From contig JAFBJZ010000673.1 in the NCBI GenBank assembly GCA_016785225.1, forward strand, positions 1-64,000: a DNA stretch of 64,000 bases, in the 5' to 3' direction. This stretch comes from Psettodes erumei. Lineage: Eukaryota > Chordata > Actinopteri > Pleuronectiformes > Psettodidae. The stretch's first letter is position 1; each line of letters opens with the position of its first letter. A program made the translations under genes and the position numbers. The notes beneath the pieces are model-generated. The model searched no databases and was not told the DNA's origin. It was given only the letters and a program-made list of their open reading frames with translations. Below, piece after piece: positions 10,901 through 22,665 of the stretch.

Positions 10901-13491
10901 AATGAACACAAAGGAAGGGGGTATTGAGATAAAGTCTTTTAGCTGAGAAACAGTTGTTGCTACTGCAGTGCTGACGCAGCCTGATGAAAAACAGTCATTT
11001 ACGCCTTGGGCAGGACGACATCTCACCTACCATCAACCACAAACACAACATTATCTCAGCCTGTAAATAAGACGTTCCTCCTGTCCTCTCTTTTTGACAC
11101 TTAATCTCATCCCGACCTCTTCAGAGCCGATGCCTTATTTTCCATTGCCCACTACATTACTTTTATGACCCCTTGTGGAGATTTCTTACCCCCATCTCCC
11201 TCTCTGTGGACAGAGTCATTACAGGCAGGGCCAGATGAGAGGAGAAAAACGTGGCTTATCTCTGGTTATTTTTGGATTGAAGTTGAGGAACACTGACCGG
11301 CATATAACCACTCTGCTCCTCCTCCGTGTCCCTGTCCTCCTGCTTCCTGTACAATTCACTCACAGCGATGTTTAGAAATGTGCTTAAAAATAACTCCACA
11401 GTAAACTGTAGTGACAATTGTGCAGGTTTTTTTTTCTTTTCATGTTTGAAGTTTTGATTGAGTTTTGACTTAGAAAAATACTAAAATTACTGCAGCACTG
11501 AACACCCAGCTGTAAAACAGGAATGAGAAAAGGCGAGGGAGGGTTGAAGGGTTTGGGACATTCCTTTCCTTTTTGGGGGAAAGAAGAACTGGAGCTGGCT
11601 CCAGGAGCCCTTTGTGTCTTTTATTTCCAGTTTTATCGACCGCCTTTTCAAATGACCCTGAGATTTAAACCTTTCCTTTGCTCTTCTCTTGGGAACTTGT
11701 TGTGAAGCTACATTTTCAAACACAGAACTCAAATAGGGAAATACAGTGAGCACAAACAGACATATTACTTTTTGCACTGACATCAGATTATTGTCCAGAT
11801 GATTTATTCTGCCATGTCTGACTTCTTTGTGTCACCTTATGCACAAAATAAGAAAACACACACGGACACACACAGGGGAAATGTGAGGACTTCATGTTGT
11901 GTTTGTTGACCTCTGGCATATAGTTTGTATATATATTTTTTACGATCTGTGTATCTTTCTTTCAGCTACAGATAGATAGATGGGAGGGTTAAAAGGTCAC
12001 CGCAGCTCAGATGCTTTGCAAGGCAAGTTCGAAAATAGACTAGATTTACAGCAGTGGGACTACAATTGACTGTGAGTGTGTATGTGGAAAGTCAACTCAC
12101 TGGGCAGTTGAAGTCCACCTGTCCTGACAGCCACTATCTCAGTGACACAACGTAGTTGGTTCAGTGCCAGCGTTTGGTCTGAGCTGATAAAACAGGCTGT
12201 GCTCAAGTGTTGCACTGTGCATTTTAAAAATTTTCCACTCACTCTGAGACATTTGTGTGTTGTGTGTTTGTGCTCCTCAGTCAAACAAAGAGCGCAAACA
12301 TTAGCAGCAGTCTACACAATGACAGACAGCTGACGTAAAAATGAGAAAAACCTGTCAAAGTAAAAACTAAAAGCTTCACAGGCAACTGTCGGTTTGTCTC
12401 CTGGCAATATACTGACATTACAATTTATATTTGAGTCATTTAGGCCAAGAGGATGCTTTCCAGAGAAAGAGACAAACTTCTTAATTATTCAAAGGCCTGA
12501 GACTTCACCTTGCCAAAATGATGAATGAAACAGTGAAGAAATAAATGACAATGGCTAAAATCAATATCAGAATATTAGCAACAATGTTAAAACTAATTTC
12601 ATCTGTTTTTTTTCAGATGGTTGCTCGGATTTAATGATTCAGAAAAATAGCAATTGGTGAGTTATCATCACAATATCACTCCAAAGAAACACAATGATAG
12701 AATTTTAGATTAAATCATATCAAAATGACGTGCAAGGTCCAAAGCTAAACACAAAGGCTGCTACAGCTAGTTCACACAGCAGTTTTTAATTTATTGGATT
12801 AATGATTTTCATCATGGCAGGATACCAGTGCATCCCCTTACATGTCCCTGCTTAGTTGGGTTTTCAATGCAATTAGGGTTTGCGACTAAGGATTATTTTC
12901 AATATCATTTAATTTCCTGATCAACTGTCTATAAAGTAAAATGAAGTGGATGAAAACGCTCTCATCACAACTTTGCATAGCCGAACATGACATCTCCAAA
13001 TGTCTTGTTTCGTTCGAAAGGTTAGAATAATCAAATAATCCTTTCCACTGTGGCTCCAGTATCTCTTACAACACGTTACTTACACGGAAAGAAGACCTGC
13101 ACCAAAGTAAATAATAAATAACAAAGTCACAGACGCTATTATGTGTCCCGGAGCTAATGGTTGTGTCTGCGATGCGTTCAGGTGCAGAGCGTGAACTAAC
13201 TTTATATAAACAGTTGCTGGCCCATTGCGGAAGTTAAAGTGATATCAAGTCAAACAAATGCAAAACAACGTCGTTCTTTTTCAGTCATTAAGACTTCGAT
13301 AAAAAAAAGTGCCAATGTCGTGCATGTGTAGTTGGTTGTGAGCTTGAACTTTGCACCAGACGCTTACCTGGCTGCTCCCTGAGGGACATGACTGACACGA
13401 TATAGTGCGCCATGTCAAAGTACGGAAACATGGACAAGTTTGCCAGTCCGTGGGACAGTTCGTCCAAATGTAGCACCTCGAACAAATCCAT
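4633..13491 (-). CDS. tmem38b: tmem38b: TRIC-B trimeric intracellular cation channel (whole coding span, six exons)
   Basis: TRIC-B is a homotrimeric K+-permeable channel of the ER/SR and nuclear membrane; its counter-ion current supports Ca2+ release through IP3 and ryanodine receptors. Coding exons on the minus strand are 13491-13368, 8155-7999, 7535-7351, 7192-7105, 6301-6184 and 4935-4633. All have GT-AG borders and together make 975 nt (324 aa plus stop; human TMEM38B is about 290 aa). Family hallmarks are the FPYFD motif of the first membrane helix (residues 22-26), KEVTR (122-126) in the lipid/pore region, the VMIAIGW segment (147-153) and the following Gly-rich AGGG (157-160). The sequence is closer to TMEM38B than TMEM38A: compare GMKEVTRTWK and VTLMGAVLF. 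The divergent C-terminal tail is polar and ends in KKTN, a dilysine (KKXX) ER-retrieval signal. The product is therefore probably functional, with no frameshift or missing motif. Confidence 0.95.
4936..6183 (-). other. tmem38b intron 5
   Basis: This is 1248 bp of AT-rich intron with GT-AG ends. I see no exon-like block, RNA gene or clear mobile element in it. Confidence 0.8.
6184..6301 (-). CDS. tmem38b: tmem38b coding exon 5
   Basis: The acceptor is gtttgtttag and the donor is CAAG|GTCAGT. It encodes residues 185-224: PTKVTLMGAVLFALQQTH, then HHLMLLYTIFTVVNK, the last two membrane helices. It ends on a codon boundary. Confidence 0.94.
6606..6770. repeat. Dispersed repeat fragment in tmem38b intron 4 (copy A)
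   Basis: It contains ttagcttagcataaagactg and then aggaaacagatagcctggct. These two blocks recur in the same order at 28985-29065 and, more degraded, at 32805-32850. Similar 'gcttagcataaa...gaaacagctagcctggct' blocks are commonly seen across percomorph genomes and in 3' UTRs. The family (SINE or non-autonomous DNA element) cannot be named from sequence alone. Confidence 0.6.
7105..7192 (-). CDS. tmem38b: tmem38b coding exon 4
   Basis: This 88-nt exon is too short to appear as a stand-alone open frame. It reads GAGGGLISNFEQLV, then WKPETNELLKMSY, matching the family segment after the fifth helix (residues 156-185). The donor TCTTA|GTAAGTC splits the Tyr codon. Reading straight through would give an immediate TAG, so the splice position is well constrained. 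Confidence 0.92.
7351..7535 (-). CDS. tmem38b: tmem38b coding exon 3
   Basis: The acceptor is ctccacag and the donor is AAAG|GTCAGT. It carries the most conserved block of the family: YCPMDLV, then GMKEVTRTWK (residues 120-129) with the Lys-Glu pair linked to lipid binding in TRIC channels, then VMIAIGWAKG. The exon runs from the third base of Trp94 to the first base of Gly156. Confidence 0.95.
7645..7709 (+). promoter_or_regulatory. Two adjacent CTCF-type motifs in tmem38b intron 2
   Basis: CCAGTAGAGGGCAGT at 7645-7659 fits the CTCF core CCASYAGRKGGCRSY at every position. CCAGCAGAGGGTACC at 7695-7709 differs by one base. Both point the same way and are 50 bp apart, start to start. Binding is inferred from motif only. 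Confidence 0.5.
7999..8155 (-). CDS. tmem38b: tmem38b coding exon 2
   Basis: The acceptor is ttcttgtgcag and the donor is TCTG|GTAAAG. It encodes residues 42-94 (the first and last codons are shared), including WFSSMLFCFGGAVLSGIMLA, the second membrane helix, and LLASVIW at the start of the third. The overlapping open frames seen on both strands here are in other frames and are not genes. Confidence 0.94.
8156..13367 (-). other. tmem38b intron 1 (5.2 kb)
   Basis: This is the longest intron of the gene. It is AT-rich with no exon-like block, long repeat array or RNA gene that I can support. Minor AT-rich stretches such as the tata/atta run near 9855-9885 are ordinary. Confidence 0.8.
13368..13491 (-). 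CDS. tmem38b: tmem38b coding exon 1
   Basis: This exon encodes residues 1-41 plus the first base of codon 42. The start ATG at 13491 opens MDLFEVLHLDEL, which aligns with the N-terminus of TMEM38B. The first transmembrane helix follows with SMFPYFDMAHYIVSVM. The exon ends CCAG|GTAAGCG, a strong donor. Codon 42 (Gly) is split with exon 2. Confidence 0.95.
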
Positions 13492-13693
13492 TATCGTATC
13501 GTCTGCAGCTCTTCTGCACCAGTAAACTTGTCAAGTTAATCCCAGAGATGAGTTAGTTCAAATCGAGGAAACGGCACCGGTCCAACTCTGAGCATCAGGG
13601 TCTGTCAAGTCTGACACAAGCCGAAAAACAGCTGTGTGCCGGGGGATGCCAGGAGGCACCCAGCTGGTTAGCTGGCTTCAGGGTTCGCCGCTC

Positions 13694-13706
13694 GTCGCCA
13701 GGCAAC
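13694..13706. promoter_or_regulatory. X-box (RFX) motif in the tmem38b promoter
   Basis: GTCGCCAGGCAAC matches GTNRCC-N-RGYAAC with a one-base spacer, about 205 bp upstream of the tmem38b start codon. Confidence 0.5.
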
Positions 13707-13736
13707 AGATCTGTATCATAATCGGCGTTAACCCCA

Positions 13737-13761
13737 TCATCATCATCGTCATCATCACCAA
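13737..13761. repeat. (CAT)n trinucleotide run
   Basis: Imperfect cat/cgt trinucleotide repeat in the promoter side of tmem38b. Confidence 0.8.
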
Positions 13762-14314
13762 CGACGCTGTCAGCACCAGCGCATAGGCGGAATTCCTGCT
13801 CCGTGTTCCGCCATACTAGTGATGTGGCGGGCGGAGCCAGCGCGGCTTGGTGATTGGAGGAAAGAGAGCAGGGCGAGCCAATCGGTTGTCAGAGTGTGGC
13901 CTTCGGAGAGGTGATGCTAGATGATTCGAAACCGGCCCCGATTACAAATCAGCAGTAGTAGTAAATGTGTCTTCTTGTACTGGTTTTACACAAGCTGCCT
14001 ACTGACCATTCAGAGGCCACAGATATACACTGATCCCACCAGTGAGTCTATTGTCTTACTTTCTTTGTCAGCGCACTGTCAGTCTATAATGAGAACAATT
14101 CAGCAGATTAACAATGTGTGGTGGAGGAAGGGGCTGGCTGACACGTTTTGAACTCTGATTTCAAAATTCAACTGAAACATGCTACTGTCGTTGCTCAATA
14201 AAGCTAACATCTCAGTTTGTTTTTGATCATTTAAAAAACATGTAATAAATGATCTGTGAATTGAAGCAGTATTTTAAGAGCTGATGTAGTAAAAGATGTA
14301 ACGTGAAGGATTAA

Positions 14315-14329
14315 CCACTAGATGGCAGC
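14315..14329 (+). promoter_or_regulatory. Perfect CTCF core motif upstream of tmem38b
   Basis: CCACTAGATGGCAGC fits CCASYAGRKGGCRSY at all 15 positions. It lies about 0.8 kb upstream of the tmem38b start codon, at the border with the large intergenic interval, which suggests a possible insulator or loop anchor. Confidence 0.6.
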
Positions 14330-15653
14330 AGTCAACAACCCATTAGATATCTTATCAGGTCAACGTCTGTTCTGATACAGTATAATCCAAAATATGAAAC
14401 ATAACTATCCATTAAAAGCAAGAGTATGATAAAAAGTAATATCATATTCATTCATTTCATGTTGTCTTATTAAAAGAGATAAATCAGCAAGTGAGTGGTT
14501 GGATTGCATTCAGGAGAATGCAGAGTTATCTGAGGTGTGGGTCAGTGAAAAGTGCTGTATTGCACGTTTTGTCACCTTGTTCTATTGCAAACTGCACAAG
14601 CTTCGTGTCACTTGTTACAGCTCTTCTGACTAAGACCCCTATCGGAGGTGATGTGACGAACATGGACTGATAAATATCTTGAGGAAACAGAGCACCTGAT
14701 GACGTAATTGCGAATTTAAAACTAGCATTCATGGTGAAACTCCACCTGAGACCAATCCTGTGTTTGTGTTGGTGGCTGGCGGAGCAGTGAGATGTGTATC
14801 AGCTTGTCGAAAACTCTGAGTTGTACAGTGTTTCGTCATCGGAAGCTGTACGTTATTTCCAGGGCCTGCGTTTTAGATACAACCCAGCTACCTCCCATAA
14901 ATATATTATACGGGTCTCTCAGGTTCAAGGCACAGTGCTTGTCAGTTCTTCAATGCTCTCACACACACACACTCCACCCACCCCTGCCCTCCAAGCACTT
15001 CTCATCAGTATTCTCCCGGCAGTGCAGGATTAAGTTGTGTCCACAGCACCAACAGCAAAGGGACAGGATCTCATTCCTTGGATTTCTGGGGTCTTCCTTA
15101 AAACTGGATTTCTGAACAATTCAAATCTTTATTCAATTACGTCTGTGTCAGCTAAGCCTGTCACCAGTGTGTTACCCCCCGAGTTCAAACCCCCCAGTGC
15201 AGTCTTCGCTGAGGAAGTCAAGCAGGGGTGAAGCCAGATGAGATTGTGCTGGTATTTCTAATTAAAGCTATCTGCATGGAGAGTTTCCTGGTCTGAGAAC
15301 AGCTCCTCTTACATTTATGTCAAACAACTAAAGGTCAGGGAAAACTTTTCAACAAAATAAAAAAGAGGGCTTTCCACATGGGTGAAAATATTGTGCTAAA
15401 AGCCGCTAAAATAAATAGTGCTGAAAAAAAGCATTTTGTTGTATTACAAAAAACATATCAAGAAGAAGGTAGGCACAGAGCACAGGTCGCACCCGATGAA
15501 AGATTACATAAAGAAAGAATGAGTAATCGTGAATGTGCCACACAGCTGATTCACAGTTGTTCCGATGTTCATATAAAATTCTTCTGAAAATGTATCCTGT
15601 GACGCCCAACAGGCCCATTAATCAAACTGAACCACTAAGAAGATCCATTATAC

Positions 15654-15656
<3 letters not shown>

Positions 15657-15727
<71 letters not shown>
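15657..15727. repeat. Compound (TG)n(GA)n microsatellite
   Basis: About 40 bp of TG runs directly into about 30 bp of GA with one interruption. The open frames encoding Cys-Val then Arg-Glu runs are artefacts of it. Confidence 0.95.
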
Positions 15728-15735
<8 letters not shown>

Positions 15736-18202
15736 GGAGAGAGACTGTGCTCTGCAGTAAATTACTTTTTGAGTAATATCATTTTTTCCCTGTCAAATGC
15801 AGACAAACTCAAGCAGAAGGCCATAATCAGGGTCATAGTTTCAAAATTATTTGCATAGTGAAAGTTTTTTAAAGATTTTATTCATAATGTATGTCCAGAA
15901 AATGAAATAAGTTCAACATGTATTAAGAAAAAAATCTCAAACTCCCACAAAAGGAAGAAAACAAGAAAAAGCCCAAGTCTTTATTTTGCAAAACTGAGCT
16001 TCCATCTAATGACTGATTCAGAGATTGCTTCACAGCTGTGGCCTATTTCTCCCCCATGCATTTTTTTATTTGGACTCTTGTGAATCATTCATTCAAATGG
16101 CTTTTAATTATAGCTTGAAACCCTAATCTCCCTAAACTGCCTGCTTATGTTTCTGCAAACAATTATTCTTCAAAGTTGAACCCTATTGTCAGAGATGGAT
16201 GAGCTTTTGACAAGAGGGAGACTTACAGTAAATGCATTTACAGCACATGAAAACATGGAGCTGTGACATTTTGGATTCCTGCTCTGGGAAAATGAAGGTT
16301 TCAACATCAAATAAACTCTGAATTTGAATCAGCATTGACCAAAGGTACATCACTGACAGCCGGAGCTATGACGCCATGTCTGTTCCACTAGCTTCTGGGA
16401 CTAAATGTAATCTTTCATTAAGCATTTCTTTCATCACTGTCTCTGAAAAATATGAAGTATGATCCTGGAGTTTATTTTCCTTGACTGAAACCTCAAAGAT
16501 TTTAACAGTTTAATGATGTTCACTTTGAAAAAGCCTACAGCTCCCATTAAATTGATAGGCAGATTTCTGTAATCCTGAATTCATTTTGACCATAAAACTC
16601 TCCAAACCTTTCTTGTAATTTGTGTTTTCATAATTTTTACTTTCTAACCTCTGCTGTATAAAATAAAAAATAACTTTAATGTGTTCTTTCCTCTCTGTCC
16701 AGCAACACTCCCTCATGGATGTTCTGTCAAACCATGAAGTTGTAGGGCTCATTGGAAATGTTGATCTTTAACAGTCAATAAAATAATGGCTATAGAATAA
16801 AAAACTATGTTTAATCATTTTTCAAGACAGTCATTGCATCTAAACACTTGAAGCAACCCACCAGACTGTTTTTATATTAGCTGCAAAACTCAGTGGGATT
16901 TTGATTGAAGCTTTCTGATCTTCTGAGAAAAGGACACCATGGCTCTCTTCAATCTTTACGCACTGCATGCACTCAATTACACATTAAAGGCCTTTTTTCA
17001 AATACACACGGCAAGGTGTTGTTTAATAATTTGCACCAGAGACTGCTTATCTGTACTGGAAACCACATCTGTTACATCAACATGTTCCGTATCCAAGACA
17101 TGGCGACCCAGACAGTGCGATGCGACACCTTCACACATTAATCCCCCAGCAACACTGCTTAAAACAGAAACTAACCCCAAAATGCTTTTGGAACAACCAG
17201 TAACATATTTGTGGTTAGCTAAATGTGTCAAGCGACAGTGACATGAAACACCTCATATTGGGTTACAGTGGTTTGAGGAACGTGGGTGGAAAGATTATAT
17301 TGGACCTTTACCTGGGTTGTGTTTGTTTCCACTGCACTTTACTTTACACAAACACACAAGCAGTTCCTCATCAGGATCAGCTTCCAAGAAGAACAACATA
17401 AACAAGTTCCAGCGGCAAACGCAAACACTGTGGCAATGCTTCACTCAGCAGTGAGACAAACTCCCCGGGTCTATCTCATTCCCATGAGTCTCACGACCGT
17501 GCGTCCCTGGTGGACACAAAGAAGTTGGTCACACAAAGACTCACTTGTCTTTATCCTCAACACCGTGTTTATATGAAAACAGAAGTTCTGCCTTCAGAAT
17601 GACTGAAAAGGTCAAAAGGGGTTCAGGATCAGTTCCTTCAAGTAATCCCAACCCTCCACCCCCAATTCCCTGCTTGATCCCGTTGAATAAAACCACTACA
17701 ATTACTTTCAGTCACACAACTCAGAAGGATCATTGATCTGAGTTGCATCAGCTTTGATTTAAAACAGTTAAAGTCTGGGTGCAAAAGAAGCAAAGACTGT
17801 CCCCGAGCCATTAGCCACAAGCTCAGAAACTGTTAATATGAATCATTTCTTTCTTTCACATGCACTAATCAGACACAAGGGTTGAACTTCCTATCTGCAT
17901 TGCTCACTCATATTTCAGAATCCCTGCATAATTATTTATTCTGTGCAGGCTTATCTCTGGCTGCGTTGGCAGAGAAAAAGAAGAGCTACTGTTAATTTTA
18001 AATTGAATCAAATAACTCAACAGAGTGTGGCACATGGGACACTTCGGTCTGTCGCACATTAGATGTGCACAGAAGGTCAATCGATGAGTCAGCTTGTCGT
18101 TGTCTGCCTCAGGAAACTAAATGTATGTGGGGCATTGGCTGCCTCTGGGTCTGGCTTGAAAAACCTCTCACCCTCCAGACATCTCCACAGTGCTCTCTCA
18201 GC

Positions 18203-18226
18203 CACACACACACACACACACACACA
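18203..18226. repeat. (CA)n microsatellite
   Basis: Twelve uninterrupted CA dinucleotides. Confidence 0.95.
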
Positions 18227-19521
18227 GTCACATACAAACAGCCTGGACACACCAGTGCCCTGTGTTCTATCTATGGCATCCTCAACCAAGTATGTGTGTA
18301 CGTGTGTGTCAGTCCGACCACACAGCGATGCAGGGAGTCGTGTGGCTGGCGTCATTCTGTGGTAAATTAGTAGTCGTGTTATAGACAGATTATTTTAGTC
18401 TTTGATTACGTACGTACCAAATGATGGCTTAGCATAAACACCAGTGACTCTGCCCAAGTGTCCTCTCTTTGATTACACAGACAAGGTTTTGACGATAATT
18501 ATTATACTAAAGAAAGTGGCTCAGAGTGATTACCAGTCAGGATGAAAACCATATCAAAATTTTATTATAAGCCTGCAGGGAGAAGCTACACTTTTTTATT
18601 TCTGGTTGCAAGGTCAGGTTTTCTCAAGATTTCCATTTCCTCCTCCATCTGCCTCTGGATGCAGCTGCCATTTCCACATACAACCAGGAAATGAGGGAGC
18701 ATTAAATGCTCCTGTGTGACAAGCCAAGGTAAGGCTCAGGATTACAAATGGCACGGCTTGATTTTTCTGCTGGACCCCCCTTCAGCCATTAGAACAAACA
18801 ACCCCACCTCTGTATGCATCATACGCAGAGGGAAAAGGGTGGAGGGTTAGCTACACCCTCTTCACAAGCCTCACCAGCTTCCTCTCTCACCCATAAACAC
18901 TCACGCATATGTGCACTTTCTCTCTGCTACCAGGGCAAAACCGTATCATTTCAGGGGGACCAGATCTGGGTGTTGTCTGTTTTTTTGGTGAAACCACACC
19001 ACCAGGCTGGTCAGAGGGATGACTGTGGCAATGCCCTCAAAAGAAACTATGACTCTTTATGTTAGTCAGAGGTAAGTGGAAAAAGAAGTGGTGAATAGAG
19101 AAAAAAATGCTTCAACCAAATAATGCATCACCAAAATAGGACATGAATTATACCCTCCAGTGTGTGTGTGTGTGTGTGGGTGGGTGCTTGTGCAAATGAG
19201 GGACTTGTGGATCACAGACTAACAGAGAAAAAAAATGGGATTGACAAGGAGACACGCGTAGGAGAGAGAGCTAAAGCAGACACTAAACTCACTAGAGGTC
19301 GAACCAGGATTGACCTCTTAGTATTGACCTTTAACTTGTTGAACATCAGTGAGAGAAGATGACCCACAACATTGCACTCTGGGTATGTAGGCTATGTTTT
19401 TCTCACAATAGAGCCCCTAGTGTTATCCTAAATGATCCACAATAACACTTAACTCTTCACACTTAATAAAAGCATATGTTATAATGCCAGGATGAGAAAC
19501 TCTTGCCACAAATGAGAAGAA

Positions 19522-19586
19522 TCATGATTGTAAATGTGTAACTTCTATTAGGGCTACTAATAGTAGTTGCACATTTACAATCATGA
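19522..19586. repeat. Near-perfect 30-bp inverted repeat (hairpin)
   Basis: The left arm 19522-19551 begins tcatgattgtaaatgtg. The right arm 19557-19586 is its reverse complement at 28 of 30 positions, with a 5-base spacer (ggcta). The pairing does not extend beyond the arms. It could be a relic of a small foldback element or an RNA hairpin; a 5-base loop is small for a typical miRNA precursor. Confidence 0.85.
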
Positions 19587-20874
19587 CCGATCAGATCACA
19601 TTAACAAGCTAACTTTAGATTAATCAGTAAAGTCTCTAACTCTGCATGTCTCTGGGCTCGGCATTTCGCCCACCAAAATGCTCAGAATATGGGCGCAATT
19701 CAAATTTAGGGGCTTGAGGACTCATTGTAGTAAACTGTGGCCTCGCTATATATATTTTCTTTCTTTATGACCACCAGAGTGGAGTAAGAAATGGTGAAAA
19801 GTCTAATTAAATGAATTAAGCAGTAAGGGTTCTACTGTGAAGCAACAGCTGAAACTTAACCCTGAGTCAAAACAGGATAAGAACATGTTGAATCTTCTAT
19901 TTAAATGTAAGTTTAATAATGAAAGTAACAGAATAAACCACAAATCGATGATGAACACAAGCTAGGCTGTTTCACCATTCAGTCGCCTTCATCTGGACTG
20001 TAGACCAGTGATCAGTTTCTCCTTTGTCTTAACAGGGTGCCAGACCACAGGACAACTGAAACAGCGAAACCCATTGAGAGACTGCCAAAGGCTACGCTTG
20101 CTTTCTGTTTGCTTTTAACTGCTGAGGAAAAAAGAAGTGTAGTGTTTTGTGTGTGTCAGTGTGCGCAACAGTCCACGGTGGGGTGGGAAACCTGGCAGTG
20201 TTTTGTTAAAATCAAGGCCAAGTCCTAGCTGAGGCATTGCAAAATGTGCTGTCAAAGGCACTCTGAATGAAATGACTGAATTAACTGAATTCACTCACTG
20301 AATTAAATACATCCAATCAATCCTGACATAACTCAAGTTTATGATTGTGATGCTACTCCAATAAACAAATTGCTTCATTATTTTCTTGAAGGTAATTAAA
20401 ACATCACCATCATGTTATCAACATCATTTCAAGCTATGCCTTATAAAGCAAACTTAATTCCCTCTTTTTACATTTTAAACCAGGCCGCTTCAGACAGACG
20501 TTAATTAATCAAGCCTGACTTGAACGGTTGTCGTGCTGAGGAGGAATGCTCCTCTTGACTCTCTCCGTGTTTGAGGATAATTGGTACTGATTACCGCCTC
20601 TTACTGTGTGTACTCAGTGCTCACTGATGAGGAATGACTCGAAAACACAGATGCTAACAAACACATAGACACACATTGTTGTCCTCGAAAGAAACTCGGC
20701 ATGCCGACAAAAAAAAACCTCATGCACAAGTTTCCCTCATTATCTGCTCCAGTACATACCTGTAGAGGAGAAAGCTTGTTTATTTGAGCTGTCTCTCTTA
20801 AAGAGTTTCTCTTAAAGACATTCCAGCGGGTTTTTTTCCCACGCTGAGCATAGTGCGGCTCGCTGAAGAGGGTT

Positions 20875-20903
20875 GTGGTGGTGGTGGTGGTGGTGGTGGT
20901 GGA
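20875..20903. repeat. (TGG)n trinucleotide repeat
   Basis: About nine TGG units. On the minus strand it gives poly-His, poly-Pro or poly-Thr in different frames, which explains the apparent open frames there. Confidence 0.95.
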
Positions 20904-22646
20904 GGACGAGCTGGAGGCAATAGCCTCTGGGACTTTGTGTTGATAGCTGAAGCATGAACAGCCAAAAATGCCCTGTCTGTCCACCAGCATACATCACACA
21001 CATTCCTCTGAAACATGTCCAGACATGTTGGAGAAGACCAAGCAAGGACACACACAGACTTTCTCACAGATTTGGTTGTTTGGAAAAGGGAATGTGGTTT
21101 GGTTTTTTGTTTTTTTGTTTTTGCATGCACGTACCTGAGTGCATTTGGACAGGCAGGAATTTTAATTCCACCAGATTACTGTTGTTTTCTACTGTTGTTT
21201 CCCAAATCAACATGCTGCATCTAAACAGAGATGCTAGATTTGCCAGGGTTGAAAAGAGGGCAGCAACATCAAGCTTTAAAAAAAGAGAAAGGGGGCTGGA
21301 TAATCCGGCTATCATTAGAAATGCAGTAAAAAGAGAAAAGAAAAACACAAGTGGGGAGCTGCCCTGAACTGTGTGGCTCCAAAATAGATCTTATCAGCTA
21401 TCGCCAGACAAGAGGACTGATGAAAGACAACAGTTTACTGTCCATTTATGCCTAGACAGGATAACACACACACATACACACACAGTTCACCCTTTGGGCC
21501 CAGTGCAGCATCCCCAAAGCTCTCATTGTCAATAAACTGTATATCACCAGTGTTTTGGTGAAACCAGTCTCCCCAGACATCACAGGGCCAAAGAAGCAGA
21601 GGGGGGAAGATGGAATCCCCTCCCCAGCTGCTTGGGAGGGGCAGCGTTGTGTTCAGCAAGTCATCTGATTTATACCCTGCAGGTGTCCAGTGTGTGAACG
21701 AGATATAGACAATAAGTGTTCGGCAATGCACATTTATGTCCAAGAACATGCTGCAATGTGAAATGAAAGACTTCTGTAATTGTCAGTAAATCTCACGAAG
21801 AGACCAAAACAAACAATACAGTAATTCTACAAACAAGTGTTGTCTGTGTAGTCAAAGACAGGCATACAATAGCTTCTCCACTCTGTGCCCTTGACCTTCA
21901 CTGGGGTCTAAAAAAAGCTATTAAAAACACATAAAAGTGCCACACCGTTGCACGGGGTGACATTTTCCTCCATTCCCACGAACACACACACACACTGCAG
22001 ATGAATCAATCCCATATACACCATCCTGCTGCTGGAAATACACCAAAGTACTGAGAGATGGAGTACACATTACTGTGCAGTTATTGATACCGTTCATGTT
22101 TGTTTTTATCATTTAATTATTCTACACATCAACTTCTTGTGTTGATTTTGTTAGATACACTTAAGCAAACAAACACATACAGCCCAAATAACACAAAGAT
22201 AAGATAAACTACACCCATTGTAAACACATGCCCTGCTCCTAAATCACTACATTACTAAAAAAAATGATTTCAGCTCAGGTATAAACACTCCAAACAAAAT
22301 TGCTGCATAAGAAAGAGTAGTTCCTGTCTGCTGAAAAATTACAGCCGTTGATGTTGTGAAGTACCTGTTTGCCTGCATGTCTGAGAAGCTCACAGGAAGC
22401 ACGGGTTGTGTGCTGTGGGTCTGTTGACACAGGGACACACAGATGAATGCACCTAAAATGTAAACAAGCAGTATGTGGGTTTTTTTGGAGTGTGTTGACA
22501 AGATTACAAGTAGCCTATCAGATTCAGAGAGAACATGGCAGCAAAGTTTCTTTTTTTACTTTATTATAAATCCAGGAAGTTTATTGATTGCATTATCTTT
22601 ACTCTCCCCTGTTTCTTTCTGCTGTTGTCTGCCTGAACCAGCCCTT

Positions 22647-22665
22647 CCCTCCCTCCCTCCCTCTC
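22647..22665. repeat. (CCCT)n short tandem repeat
   Basis: Four to five ccct units in a pyrimidine-rich stretch. Confidence 0.8.

Larger units (their letters stand above)
13492..13910 (-). promoter_or_regulatory. tmem38b: tmem38b 5' UTR and promoter side
   Basis: Local GC and CpG rise sharply upstream of the start codon compared with both flanks. Visible elements are a perfect RFX X-box at 13694-13706, a minus-strand CCAAT (attgg at 13853-13857) and a plus-strand CCAAT at 13878-13882. There is no obvious TATA box, as expected for a housekeeping-type CpG promoter. A 19-codon upstream frame begins at 13595 on the minus strand if the transcript starts above it. The transcription start itself is not determined. 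Confidence 0.6.

Noticed and set aside
4633..13491. Assignment as tmem38a
   Set aside because: KEVTRTWK, VTLMGAVLF and the N-terminal SMFPYFDMAHY fit TMEM38B better than TMEM38A, as does the KKXX ending.
20601..21130. Minus-strand frames with poly-His, poly-Pro and poly-Thr runs
   Set aside because: All three come from one (TGG)n repeat read in different frames.
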